Source: Acidimicrobiaceae bacterium (GTDB lineage: Bacteria; Actinomycetota; Acidimicrobiia; Acidimicrobiales; Aldehydirespiratoraceae). Taken from it: a DNA stretch of 36,292 bases. This document shows positions 24,758 to 33,878 of this stretch, in pieces. Each line of letters starts with the position of its first letter. The stretch's first letter is position 1. The translations under genes were made by a program, and so were the position numbers. The notes below the pieces were generated by a model that saw nothing but the letters and a program-made list of their open reading frames with translations, was not told the origin of the DNA and made no database searches. The stretch is taken from NCBI GenBank assembly GCA_016845585.1, contig JAERSO010000039.1, positions 1 through 36,292 on the forward strand, given 5' to 3'.

Positions 24758-25630
24758 ATGCCCACTGCGTTCGCCGCGGCGGAGATCGATCTCGAGGAGA
24801 TGATCGACCTCGACGCCTTCCCGATCCATGACTTCGGGAGTACCGCGAGGTCCGACCTGGTCGCCTCAGCCCGAGACGGTATGCGCTCGGTCGGCTGCAC
24901 TCGAATCGCCGACTTCCTCCGACCGGAAGCCGTGGCGACGATGGCGGCCGAGGCGAACGCACTCCACCCGCTGACCTTCAAGTGCTACGACGAACACAAC
25001 CCCTACTTCTCGCCTCCCGACGAGTCCTTCCCCGACGGGCATCCGCGCCGAACGATGCAGCAACGCAAGAGCGGGTTCATCAACTCCGACGTCCTCACCG
25101 AGGAGTCGCTCCTGCGCAGAATCTACGACTCCGACGTCATGCTGCACTTCGTCTGGGAGTGCCTTGGCGTGGCGCAGCCGATCTATCGCTGGGCCGATCC
25201 CTTGGGCCGCAACCCCTATGGCGTCACGGATCCCGGCTTCACGCTGCCGTGGCACTTCGACGGCAATGAGTTCACCGTCAGCATCCTCGTGCAGAAGGCC
25301 GACGAGGGTGGGATATTCGAGTACGTGCCCAACATCCGAAGTCCGCAGGAGGAGAACTACGAGCGGATCGCGCACGTACTCGATGGCGGGCGCGACGGCG
25401 TGCACGAGCTGGATCTGCAACCGGGCGACCTCCAGCTCTTCGCCGGGCGCTACTCGATGCATCGAGTCACGCCCAACACCGGCGAGACGGTCAGGTTCAT
25501 CGGGCTGCCCACCTATGTGCACGACCCGTACCGCATGAACCGGCCCTTCCACTCCGAGACCATCTACGGGCGAGCGACCGAGCTCCACCACCAGCGAGCC
25601 GATGTGCTGGTCGACGGCCTGGTCGACTAG
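24758..25630 (+). CDS. Phytanoyl-CoA dioxygenase (PhyH)-like Fe(II)/2-oxoglutarate oxygenase
   Basis: PhyH-fold enzymes hydroxylate a substrate with Fe(II), O2 and 2-oxoglutarate. The 290-residue protein shows the facial triad His166-x-Asp168 (LPWHFDGNEFTVS) and His235 (YSMHRVTPN), with Arg246 in TVRFIGL as a likely 2-oxoglutarate anchor. DLQPGDLQLFAGRYS precedes the distal histidine, as usual in cupin-type oxygenases. The ATG at 24758 is preceded by GGGGAG at 24745-24750. A TAGATT at 24710-24715 could be a -10 box. A long hairpin just after the stop probably ends the transcript, so this gene is probably transcribed on its own. The substrate is not predictable. Confidence 0.8.
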   Translation: MPTAFAAAEIDLEEMIDLDAFPIHDFGSTARSDLVASARDGMRSVGCTRIADFLRPEAVATMAAEANALHPLTFKCYDEHNPYFSPPDESFPDGHPRRTMQQRKSGFINSDVLTEESLLRRIYDSDVMLHFVWECLGVAQPIYRWADPLGRNPYGVTDPGFTLPWHFDGNEFTVSILVQKADEGGIFEYVPNIRSPQEENYERIAHVLDGGRDGVHELDLQPGDLQLFAGRYSMHRVTPNTGETVRFIGLPTYVHDPYRMNRPFHSETIYGRATELHHQRADVLVDGLVD

Positions 25631-25639
25631 AAACCCCCG

Positions 25640-25686
25640 AACTGGCGGCACATATGGTCGGACTCCGACGGTATATGCCGCCAGTT
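25640..25686 (+). terminator. Long hairpin after the PhyH-like gene
   Basis: AACTGGCGGCA (25640-25650) pairs with the complementary part of ATATGCCGCCAGTT (25673-25686), and an inner pair GTCGGA/TCCGAC (25657-25662, 25664-25669) extends the stem, giving a near-continuous hairpin of about 47 nt starting 9 bp after the stop codon. There is no U tract, so it would be a U-less terminator of the kind often reported in actinobacteria. It could instead be a protein-binding palindrome in front of the MerB-like gene at 25770. Confidence 0.55.
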
Positions 25687-25769
25687 GGCCGGAGGTTGGG
25701 CGTGACTGAGCCGGTGGCCGACGACTAGAACGGTCGTGAGGGCCGCCGGGCCCTGACGGAGGGACTCCG

Positions 25770-26464
25770 ATGGCAGATCTTGAACTCCTCGACCGTGGCT
25801 ATGCCGCAATCATGACGGAGGTGGTCGAGCGTGGGCGAGCTCCGCATTTCACCGAACTCGCCGCCGATCTCGGGATCGAGTTGGAGGAAGGCCGACAGCT
25901 GATCCACGAGCTCGTCGGTATGACCCCCGGCTGGGTGCACCCCGGCACGGACTACGTCGCGTCGTTCCCGCCGTTGAATCTGCAGCCGACGCACTACAGC
26001 GTCTCCATCGACGGCCGGCCCGGATGGTTCGCGCAGTGCGGCTTGGAGGCCACGGCGATCCGCTGGCTCGTGCCGGGCAAGACCGTGCGGATCGAGGCGC
26101 CCTGTCTCTGTTGTGGTGAGTCGATGGTGCTCGAGATGTGCGACGAGGAGATCCTCAGCGTCGATCCCGAGCCGATGGTCGGCTACACGAGCGCCGAGAT
26201 CGGCGGGTCGGCCGACAGTCGACCATTCCGTTGAGCGAACATGAACCTCTTCCGGTCGGAAGAGCACGCCAAGCGCTGGGATGGCTACGACGAGGCGATG
26301 GCGGGCGCCCTCAAGCCCGTCGCCGAGTGGGCTGACATCTTCTCCAATCCCTTCTTTCGGCAGCGAGGCCGAAGCGACTACATCACCTGGACGCGAAGCG
26401 GGGACGGTGCCGCCGCATTCAAGCTCCTGCGCTCGCAACTTCCGCGACCGACCGAGGAGCCGAC

Positions 26465-26468
<4 letters not shown>
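25770..26468 (+). CDS. MerB-like (organomercurial lyase family) protein with in-frame TGA: candidate selenoprotein
   Basis: MerB cleaves carbon-mercury bonds with two cysteines and an acid. Read through the TGA at 26232-26234, the frame gives 232 residues (MerB: 212): an N-terminal helical domain, then GRPGWFAQCGLEATAIRWL with Cys90 and Glu93 at the place of MerB Cys96/Asp99. RPFR-TGA-ANMNLFRSEEHAKRW follows, where the TGA (codon 155) aligns with MerB Cys159 (SFCCHVHFF). Bases before and after the TGA are in the same frame and read as one domain. A hairpin suited to selenocysteine insertion follows (separate entry). The alternatives are two proteins (25770-26234, 154 residues; 26241-26468, 75 residues) or a nonsense mutation. 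GGAGGG at 25758-25763 supports the ATG. The end overlaps the next gene by ATGA. The natural substrate may be an organometal or organo-thiol/selenol compound rather than mercury. Confidence 0.7.
26232..26264 (+). promoter_or_regulatory. SECIS-like element: UGA followed by GGUC-loop hairpin
   Basis: After UGA (26232-26234) come 12 nt and then CTCTTCC (26247-26253), loop GGTC (26254-26257) and GGAAGAG (26258-26264): a perfect 7-bp stem whose loop starts 19 nt after the UGA. Bacterial SECIS elements are hairpins just downstream of UGA with a G at the start of the apical loop; the E. coli fdhF element has a GGUC-type loop at 18 nt. Caution: these bases also encode LFRSEE, which may be conserved for protein reasons. 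Confidence 0.6.
26241..26468 (+). other. C-terminal part of the MerB-like protein, which could also be translated alone
   Basis: An ATG six bases after the TGA opens 75 codons in the same frame (NLFRSEEHAKRW; LKPVAEWADIFSNPFFR; RSDYITWTRSGDG). No Shine-Dalgarno sequence lies at a suitable distance before it, and the residues align with the part of MerB that follows its last catalytic cysteine. This is better explained as the tail of the 25770 protein than as a separate gene, although reinitiation after the TGA cannot be excluded. Confidence 0.5.
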
Positions 26469-28271
<1,803 letters not shown>

Positions 28272-28306
28272 GGTCACTCCAGTCATCGCGTTTGCTCAGT
28301 ATTGCT

Positions 28307-28359
28307 GGTGTTGACGAGGTACTGGTGTTGACAAAATTATCGACAATATTGTCGGCAAT
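28307..28359. promoter_or_regulatory. Array of 12-bp operator-like repeats between ligA and the AEC transporter
   Basis: Three 12-mers abut: GGTGTTGACAAA (28324-28335), ATTATCGACAAT (28336-28347) and ATTGTCGGCAAT (28348-28359); a fourth, GGTGTTGACGAG, lies at 28307-28318. The last two are near-palindromes of ATTGTCGACAAT, and their junction forms the perfect palindrome CGACAATATTGTCG (28341-28354). The same unit recurs before pobA. Likely the binding site of the local GntR regulator, controlling ligAB and perhaps the divergent transporter. Confidence 0.6.
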
Positions 28360-28421
28360 ATTCCGGCGGCGTCATCCGCCTACACTCGCACGTGACCTGA
28401 CCCCGAGCGATCGCCATCCAC

Positions 28422-29324
28422 GTGCTCTCAGTCTTCACCGATGTCGTGCTTGCGGTGTTCGTCATCGCGGTCCTCGGTCACGTGGTCGGCCGATGGCGCG
28501 GCATCGAGGTCGCTTCGCTCACTGCATCGACCTTCTACCTCTTCAGCCCGGCACTCGTCTTCCACTCGCTGAGCCGCACGGAACTGTCGTGGACATTCGG
28601 ATCTCGGCTCCTCGTGGTGGTCGGGACGGGGTGGCTCACGGTGGCGGTCCTCGCCTATGCTTGGACCCGGTTCCGCGGCCACGACAGCGCGAAACGGGCC
28701 GCCGTACTCCTCTCGGCTGTGACGGCGAACGGCGGCAACATGGGCATCCCCGTGTCGGCGTTGGCCTTCGGCGACGCCGGCCTCGAGATCGCAGTGGTCA
28801 ACTTCGTGGTGGGTGCAGTGATCAGCAACTCGGCCGGGATCGCTATCGCGTCGTCGGGGAAGGCGGGTTCGCGCCGAGAGATCCTCACCGCACCGTTCCG
28901 GTTCCCCTACCTCTATGCAGCCGCGGCCGGTCTGCTCGTCAACGCAACCGACGCTGATCTTCCCGTCGTCGTCGAGGCGCCGGTCGAGAGCCTGGCCGGG
29001 GCGGCGATCCCCGTGATGCTGGTGGTTCTCGGCCTGCAACTGCGCAATCCCGCCACACGCACCGACGCGGCCGATGTGGGTTTCGTCACTTCGCTTCGGC
29101 TGCTGGTGGCGCCGGCGATTGCCTGGCCCGTGGCGACGATGGTCGGGTTGGACGGCGTCGAGCGGGCCACGCTCACGATCCTGGCAGCGATGCCCGTCGC
29201 GGTCATCACCACGATCGTGGCCACCGAATTTCAGATCCGGCCGGACTTCGTCACCCGGGCCGTCATCATCAGCACCGCGGCGAGCATCGTCACCCTGACG
29301 CCGCTGATCTCGATGGTGACCTGA
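28422..29324 (+). CDS. AEC (auxin efflux carrier) family transporter
   Basis: AEC proteins are membrane carriers for small organic acids and related compounds. The 300-residue protein has about ten hydrophobic segments, among them VFTDVVLAVFVIAVLGHVVG at the N-terminus and VVGTGWLTVAVLAYAW. The family signatures TANGGNMGIPVSALAFG and AIPVMLVVLGLQL are present, and the C-terminal segment is ATLTILAAMPVAVITTIVA. The GTG start at 28422 gives an N-terminus that begins with the first membrane helix; a TACACT at 28381-28386 is a possible -10 box. It is divergent from ligAB across the operator array, so uptake of 4-hydroxybenzoate, protocatechuate or a related aromatic acid is a sensible guess. Confidence 0.87.
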   Translation: MLSVFTDVVLAVFVIAVLGHVVGRWRGIEVASLTASTFYLFSPALVFHSLSRTELSWTFGSRLLVVVGTGWLTVAVLAYAWTRFRGHDSAKRAAVLLSAVTANGGNMGIPVSALAFGDAGLEIAVVNFVVGAVISNSAGIAIASSGKAGSRREILTAPFRFPYLYAAAAGLLVNATDADLPVVVEAPVESLAGAAIPVMLVVLGLQLRNPATRTDAADVGFVTSLRLLVAPAIAWPVATMVGLDGVERATLTILAAMPVAVITTIVATEFQIRPDFVTRAVIISTAASIVTLTPLISMVT

Positions 29325-29340
29325 CCCCGCCCAGGGTGCG

Positions 29341-30383
29341 TCAGAAGACCCCGCCCCAGATGGCGTCGGCGGTGGCGACGACCAGTTCGAGCTTGGCGCG
29401 CTGGTCGTCCTGGGTGATGACGTTGCCTTCTTCGGTTGACGCGAACCCACACCGCGGAGCGATGCCGAGTTGGTCGAGATCGGCGTAGGCGGACGCTTCG
29501 TCGAATCGACGCTTCAGGTCGTCGATCGGTTCGAGCGCCGGGGTCTTCGTGGTGATGAAGCCGGGCATGACCCGATCATCGCCCTTCGGCAGCAGTGACA
29601 GCGGCTCGATACCGCCGGCACGATCCGTGTCGTATTCCATGAAGTAGACGTCGACGCTGGTGCGGTTGAAGATCGCATCGACGGCCGGGTCATAGCCGCC
29701 GGTTGCGACGTGCGTCGACCGGAAGTTGCCGCGGCACATGTGCATGGCGATCGTAATGTCGTCCGGACGATTACGAATCGCCCGCTCGAGCGTGTCGGCG
29801 TAGGCAGTGATCAGGTGATCCGGATCGAAGCCCTCCGCCCGCTTCGCCTCGCGCTGGTCCTCGTCGCACAGGTAGGCGAAGAAGATGTCGGCGAGCAGGA
29901 CGTCGAGATCGCCGTACTGCTCCGGGCCGATGTCAGCCGCCGCGGTGCGGAAGTGGCAGGCACTCGGGCCCGGGATCGAGATCTTCGGAGTGGCGTTCGT
30001 GATCGAGGCCAGGTATCGGAAGTGGCCGAGCATCGGGTGATCGTCGGGGAACGAGATGGTGTCGGTGATCGTGGCGTGGAACGGCTTGATCGAGACCGAC
30101 CCGCCGAACGCGACGCCGGACGTGTCCGGCCGGTACTCGAGATCGAGCCCGCCGAGGCCGTCCAGGAAGTCGTAGTGCCAGAACGAGCGCCGGAACTCAC
30201 CGTCCGTCACTGCGGCCAGGCCGACGTCCTCCTGCATTCGCACCGCGGCGGCGATCTCCCGGTCTTCGATCTCGTGGAGCTCCGGACCGCTGTGGAGTTG
30301 TCCGTCCGGCATGTGCTTCGCCCGTGCGTCGGCGATCGAAGCAGGCTGCCGACGTGATCGGCTCGAAACACGGGTCCGCTCAC
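29341..30383 (-). CDS. MetE-like (cobalamin-independent methionine synthase C-terminal domain) protein, frameshifted near its 5' end
   Basis: Proteins of this YxjG/YxjH-like group resemble the catalytic half of MetE and use a zinc-bound thiol to accept a methyl group. The downstream frame (ATG at 30312) has the zinc-ligand pattern: His and Cys in AMHMCRGNF, Glu in YFMEYD, Cys in APRCGFAS, and AVTDGEFRRSFWHYDFLDGL near the front. The expected N-terminus (VSGPVFRADHVGSLL) is present from a GTG at 30383 but in another frame. Continuation (ASIADARAKH) starts at about 30342, so roughly 10 bp seem to be missing near 30340. The GTG overlaps the pobA stop (GTGA), showing the original start and coupling. 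Either a recent frameshift or a sequence error. Without the front, translation from 30312 gives 323 residues. Confidence 0.75.
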
Positions 30384-31552
30384 GAGAATCTCAGTCCCAC
30401 GTACTGCTCGGCGAACGACGTCCGTGCCGCGACCGAGCCGGCCAGGTACTCGAGCTCTCGTTCCTGGATGCGCTGATCGAATCCGGTCGTGTCCGGGAAG
30501 CGGTGCAACAGGGTGGTCATCGACCAGCTGAATCGGACGGCGTTCCACACCCGGGCGAGTGCCTGGTCGGAGTAGCGGTCGAGGCCGGCTGAGTTGCCGT
30601 CGCGGAAGTGGGTGATGAGCGCGAGCGACAACAGGTGGACATCGGAGACGGCGAGGTTGAGGCCTTTCGCGCCGGTCGGGGGAACGATGTGAGCGGCGTC
30701 GCCGGCGAGGAAGAGGGAGCCGTGTCGCATCGGTTCGGCGACGAAGCTCCGCAGCGGGGCAATCGACTTCTCGATCGATGGTCCGGTTTGAATCCGGTCG
30801 CTCACCTCGGCGGGGATGCGGGCGAAGAGCTCGGTCCAGAATCGGTCGTCGGACCAATCGTCGGTCGTGTCGTCGAGCGGGCACTGGACGTAGTAGCGGC
30901 TGAGCATCGGATTGCGGGTGCTGCACAAGGCGAAGCCGCGCTCGTGGTTGGAGTACACCAGATGAGGGAGCGGTGGCGTCTTCGAGAGAATTCCGAGCCA
31001 ACCGAACGGATACACCCGCTCGAACTCTTGGCGGATTCCATCGGGGATCGTGGCTCGGCTCACCCCGTGGTAGCCGTCGCAACCGGCGATGAACTGGCAG
31101 TCGATGCGCTCGTCCGCGCCATTGTGGCGGAAGGTGACCGACGGGGAGTCGGACGTCACGTCGTGCAGGGCGACGTCCGCGGCCTCGAAGAGCAGGGTCG
31201 TGCCGGCCGCGTCCGCGGCCTCGTAGAGATCATGCTGGAGCTCGGTCTGGCCATACGCCATGACGCGTCGGCCGGACAGCTCGGCCAGCTCGATCGGCAG
31301 GAGGCGCTTCCCGCCCCACGAGATGTTGAGTCGATCGTGGGCATCGCCCTCGCGGTCCATCCTCGCCCCCACGCCGGCCGAACGGATGACGTCGACGGCG
31401 CTCCATTCGAGGATGCCGGCGCGGATGCGCCCGAGAACGTATTCACGGGTCCGGCGCTCGAGTACCACGTGGTCGATGTCGGCGCGGTCGAGCAGCCGCG
31501 AAAGGAGCATTCCGGCGGGTCCCGCTCCGACGATCACAACCTGGGTCTGCAT
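30380..31552 (-). CDS. pobA: 4-hydroxybenzoate 3-monooxygenase
   Basis: PobA hydroxylates 4-hydroxybenzoate to protocatechuate with FAD and NAD(P)H. The 390-residue protein (Pseudomonas PobA: 394) aligns end to end: VVIVGAGPAGMLLSRLL, YVLGRIRAGILE, VMAYGQTELQHDL, FIAGCDGYHGVSRATIP, RVYPFGWLGILS, YSNHERGFALCSTRN, LSRYYVQCPL, WSDDRFWTELFARIPAEV, GPSIEKSIAPLRSFVAEPM, LFLAGDAAHIVPPTGAKGLN and FSWSMTTLLHRFPDT. A GGAGG lies five bases before the ATG. It supplies protocatechuate to LigAB encoded about 2.5 kb away. The operator-like repeat 31597-31620 and GCAATACTG (31572-31580, minus strand) lie upstream. Its stop overlaps the GTG of the MetE-like gene. Confidence 0.95.
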   Translation of the reverse strand: MQTQVVIVGAGPAGMLLSRLLDRADIDHVVLERRTREYVLGRIRAGILEWSAVDVIRSAGVGARMDREGDAHDRLNISWGGKRLLPIELAELSGRRVMAYGQTELQHDLYEAADAAGTTLLFEAADVALHDVTSDSPSVTFRHNGADERIDCQFIAGCDGYHGVSRATIPDGIRQEFERVYPFGWLGILSKTPPLPHLVYSNHERGFALCSTRNPMLSRYYVQCPLDDTTDDWSDDRFWTELFARIPAEVSDRIQTGPSIEKSIAPLRSFVAEPMRHGSLFLAGDAAHIVPPTGAKGLNLAVSDVHLLSLALITHFRDGNSAGLDRYSDQALARVWNAVRFSWSMTTLLHRFPDTTGFDQRIQERELEYLAGSVAARTSFAEQYVGLRFS

Positions 31553-31596
31553 GATGGCCTCCGCTCATTCGCAGTATTGCACAGTGATGGTTCTTG

Positions 31597-31620
31597 ACCG
31601 TTGACAAGATTGTTGACAAT
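31597..31620. promoter_or_regulatory. Two abutting 12-bp operator-like repeats between pobA and the PPOX gene
   Basis: ACCGTTGACAAG (31597-31608) directly precedes ATTGTTGACAAT (31609-31620). The second is an ATTGT-TG-ACAAT inverted repeat, extended to GATTGT/ACAATC; the first matches it at 9 of 12 positions. The same unit is arrayed before ligA. Placed between the divergent pobA and ligJK operons, it could control both. Confidence 0.6.
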
Positions 31621-31652
31621 CTCAGGGTCGGAACTCGCAGAGGAGCGTGCCA

Positions 31653-32093
31653 ATGCAGCCCATGTCACCCGAAGAGGTGGTTGCCTTCATGCGCGATGGC
31701 TCGCGCACGGGCAAGCTCGCTGTCACCCGCAAGGATGGGGCACCCCACGTCGTCCCGATCTGGTTCGACTTCGACGACACCACCGGTGAGCTGGTGTTCG
31801 TGATGGGACGTGACAGCCTCAAGGCCCGCTGCATTGCCCGCGACCCTCGCGTCTCCATCTGTGTCGACACCATGGAGATGCCCTTCAGCTTCGCTCGCAT
31901 CGACGGCGAGGCCTCCACGACCACCCACGACGATGACCCGGAGGCCATCCTGCACTGGGCCACAGAAACCTGTCGTCGTTTCGTCGGTGACGAGAAGGCG
32001 GCCCAGTTCGGCCGGCGCAATGCCGACCCTGAAGAGCTGCTGGTGCGCGTGACACCCGCCCGGTATGTCGGCGCGGCCGGCATCGCCGACTGA
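31653..32093 (+). CDS. PPOX-class (pyridoxamine 5'-phosphate oxidase-like) probable F420-dependent oxidoreductase
   Basis: The 146-residue split-barrel protein (MSPEEVVAFMRDGSRTGKLAVTRKDGAPHVVPIWFDFDDTTGELVFVMGRDSLKARCIARDPRVSICVD in overview) belongs to the PNPOx-like group that in actinobacteria commonly binds F420 or FMN. The segments GKLAVTRKDGAPHVVPIWF and KARCIARDPRVSICVD are the cofactor-binding part of the barrel. The ATG at 31653 is preferred because AGGAG lies seven bases upstream; a GTG at 31647 is less likely. It is the first gene of a four-gene run with ligJ, ligK and a luciferase-like oxidoreductase (gaps 26, 13 and 15 bp). Its place in protocatechuate breakdown is not known. 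Confidence 0.8.
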   Translation: MQPMSPEEVVAFMRDGSRTGKLAVTRKDGAPHVVPIWFDFDDTTGELVFVMGRDSLKARCIARDPRVSICVDTMEMPFSFARIDGEASTTTHDDDPEAILHWATETCRRFVGDEKAAQFGRRNADPEELLVRVTPARYVGAAGIAD

Positions 32094-32119
32094 GTCCGGA
32101 TCGACCCGAGGAGGCTGCC

Positions 32120-33127
32120 TTGATCATCGATTGCCACGGCCACTACACCACCACGCCACCGCCGGTCGGCGAGTGGCGTGACGCTCAGACCGCCGCGGTC
32201 GATGCCGACCCGCTGCACGTGGGCGAGAAGGGCGTCATCGCAATCAGCGACGATGCAATCCGCGAGAGCCTCGAAGGTGCCCAGCTGAAGTTCCAACGCG
32301 AGCGTGGCACCGACCTCACGGTCTTCTCGCCGCGTGCGAGCTGGATGGGGCATCACGTGGGCAACGAGCACACGTCGCGCTTCTGGACCGAGCATCAGAA
32401 CGAGCTCGTGCGCCGGGTGTGCGATTTGTATCCCGAGAACTTCGCGCCGGTCTGCCAGCTCCCTCAGTCGCCGGGAGTGGCGATCGATTCCTCGGTGCGA
32501 GAGCTCGAACGCTGTGTCGAGGAGATGGCATTCATCGGCTGCAACGTGAATCCCGACCCCTCGGGCGGCCACTGGAACGGTCCGCCGCTGTGGGACCGAT
32601 ACTGGTGGCCGTTGTGGGAGAAGATGCAGGAGCTCGACGTTCCCGGCATGATCCACGTCTCGACGTCGTGCAACGAGCACTTCTTCACCACCGGCTCGCA
32701 CTACCTCGGCGCCGACACCACGGCCTTCGTCCAGGCGCTCACGTCGGGGTTCATGAACGACTTCCCCGGCCTTCGCTGGGTGATTCCCCATGGCGGTGGC
32801 GCGGTGCCTTACCACTGGGGCCGGTTCAAGGGCATGGCGCAGGACAAGGGCTGGGACTTCGACGGCCTGCTCGACCACATCTGGTTCGACACCTGTGTGT
32901 ATCACCAGCCCGGCATCGACCTGCTCGTCGACGTCGTGCCGAACGCCAACATCCTGTTCGCCTCGGAAATGGTGGGTGCGGTGCGTGGCATCGACCCCGA
33001 CACCGGCTACCACTACGACGACACCAAGCGCTACGTCGAGGATGCCGCCCTGTCCGCCGAAGACCGGTCCTTGATCTATGACGCCAACATCCGGCGGGTG
33101 TACCCCCGTCTCGGAACATCTGTGTGA
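32120..33127 (+). CDS. ligJ: 4-oxalomesaconate hydratase (amidohydrolase superfamily)
   Basis: LigJ adds water to 4-oxalomesaconate to give 4-carboxy-4-hydroxy-2-oxoadipate in the 4,5-cleavage pathway. The 335-residue protein opens with MIIDCHGHYTT (metal-binding His6-x-His8) and has SPRASWMGHHVGNE, GCNVNPDPSGGHWNGPPLWDRYWWPLW, MIHVSTSCNEHFFTTGSHYLGADTTAF, WVIPHGGGAVPYHWGRFKG and LFASEMVGAVRGIDPDTG, all as in the LigJ/GalB-like amidohydrolase group. The TTG start at 32120 is fixed by GAGGAGG five bases upstream. It precedes ligK by 13 bp. Assignment is by family resemblance plus the ligA, ligB, ligI and ligK context; a related amidohydrolase activity is unlikely here. Confidence 0.9.
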   Translation: MIIDCHGHYTTTPPPVGEWRDAQTAAVDADPLHVGEKGVIAISDDAIRESLEGAQLKFQRERGTDLTVFSPRASWMGHHVGNEHTSRFWTEHQNELVRRVCDLYPENFAPVCQLPQSPGVAIDSSVRELERCVEEMAFIGCNVNPDPSGGHWNGPPLWDRYWWPLWEKMQELDVPGMIHVSTSCNEHFFTTGSHYLGADTTAFVQALTSGFMNDFPGLRWVIPHGGGAVPYHWGRFKGMAQDKGWDFDGLLDHIWFDTCVYHQPGIDLLVDVVPNANILFASEMVGAVRGIDPDTGYHYDDTKRYVEDAALSAEDRSLIYDANIRRVYPRLGTSV

Positions 33128-33140
33128 CTGGAGCTCGCGT

Positions 33141-33863
33141 ATGACGAATGCCCACGGACCCCGCCACGTCGTGGTCACCTCCATCGAGCGAGCGCCGCTC
33201 GATGTCGTCGACCAACTGGCCCCCATCGGCACGGCCACGGTCCACGAGGCCATCGGCCGTCGGGGCTACCTCGGCGCGCACCTCACCCCGATCCAACAGG
33301 GCACGAAGGTGGCGGGCAACGCCGTCACCGTGCTCAGCCACCCCGGCGACAATGGCATGATCCATGCCGCCGTCGAGCAGTGCCGGGAGGGCGACATCCT
33401 CGTGGTGGCCAACACGGCCCCCTCTACCCACGGCATGTTCGGCGACCTGCTCGCCACGTCGCTGATGACTCGCGGCGTGCGCGGCCTCGTCATCGACGCG
33501 GGCGTGCGCGACACATTCGACCTGCGGGAGATGGGGTTCCCGGTGTGGTCAGCCCATGTCGGCATCCAGGGAACGGTGAAGAACACGCCGGGTTCGGTGA
33601 ACGTGACGATCCGTATCGGTGACCAGGTCGTGAACCCCGGCGACGTGATCTGTGCCGACGACGACGGCGTCATGGTGGTCGCCCGTTCCGAGTCCGCCTG
33701 GGCCCTCGATCAGTCCAACGCTCGCCTCGCGAAGGAAGAGTCGACGAGGGCCAAGCTCGCCGCGGGCGAACTCGGCCTCGACTTCTACGGTCTGCGCGAC
33801 AAGCTCACCGAGATGGGTGTGGAGTGGGTCGAGGGCCTCCCCGACATTCCCGATCACGCCTAG
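33141..33863 (+). CDS. ligK: 4-carboxy-4-hydroxy-2-oxoadipate aldolase (RraA/HMG-aldolase family)
   Basis: LigK splits 4-carboxy-4-hydroxy-2-oxoadipate into pyruvate and oxaloacetate, ending the pathway. The 240-residue protein has the RraA-like class II aldolase signature: TATVHEAIGRRGYL, GTKVAGNAVTVLSHPGDN, GDILVVAN, GMFGDLLATSLMTRGVRGLVIDAGVRDTFDL (metal and pyruvate-binding Gly-Asp...Arg-Asp) and NPGDVICADDDGVMVVAR. The ATG at 33141 has GGAG nine bases upstream and lies 13 bp after ligJ. RraA-like regulators of RNase E are shorter and lack the C-terminal extension (RAKLAAGELGLDFYGLRDKL) seen here. Confidence 0.92.
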   Translation: MTNAHGPRHVVVTSIERAPLDVVDQLAPIGTATVHEAIGRRGYLGAHLTPIQQGTKVAGNAVTVLSHPGDNGMIHAAVEQCREGDILVVANTAPSTHGMFGDLLATSLMTRGVRGLVIDAGVRDTFDLREMGFPVWSAHVGIQGTVKNTPGSVNVTIRIGDQVVNPGDVICADDDGVMVVARSESAWALDQSNARLAKEESTRAKLAAGELGLDFYGLRDKLTEMGVEWVEGLPDIPDHA

Positions 33864-33878
33864 GTTTGGAGCATGCCA

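Noticed and set aside
33862..33867. TAGGTT followed by six bases and the ATG at 33873 as a leaderless promoter for the LLM gene
   Set aside because: The box is formed by the ligK stop codon, the genes look like one operon, and GGAG serves the ATG at 33879.
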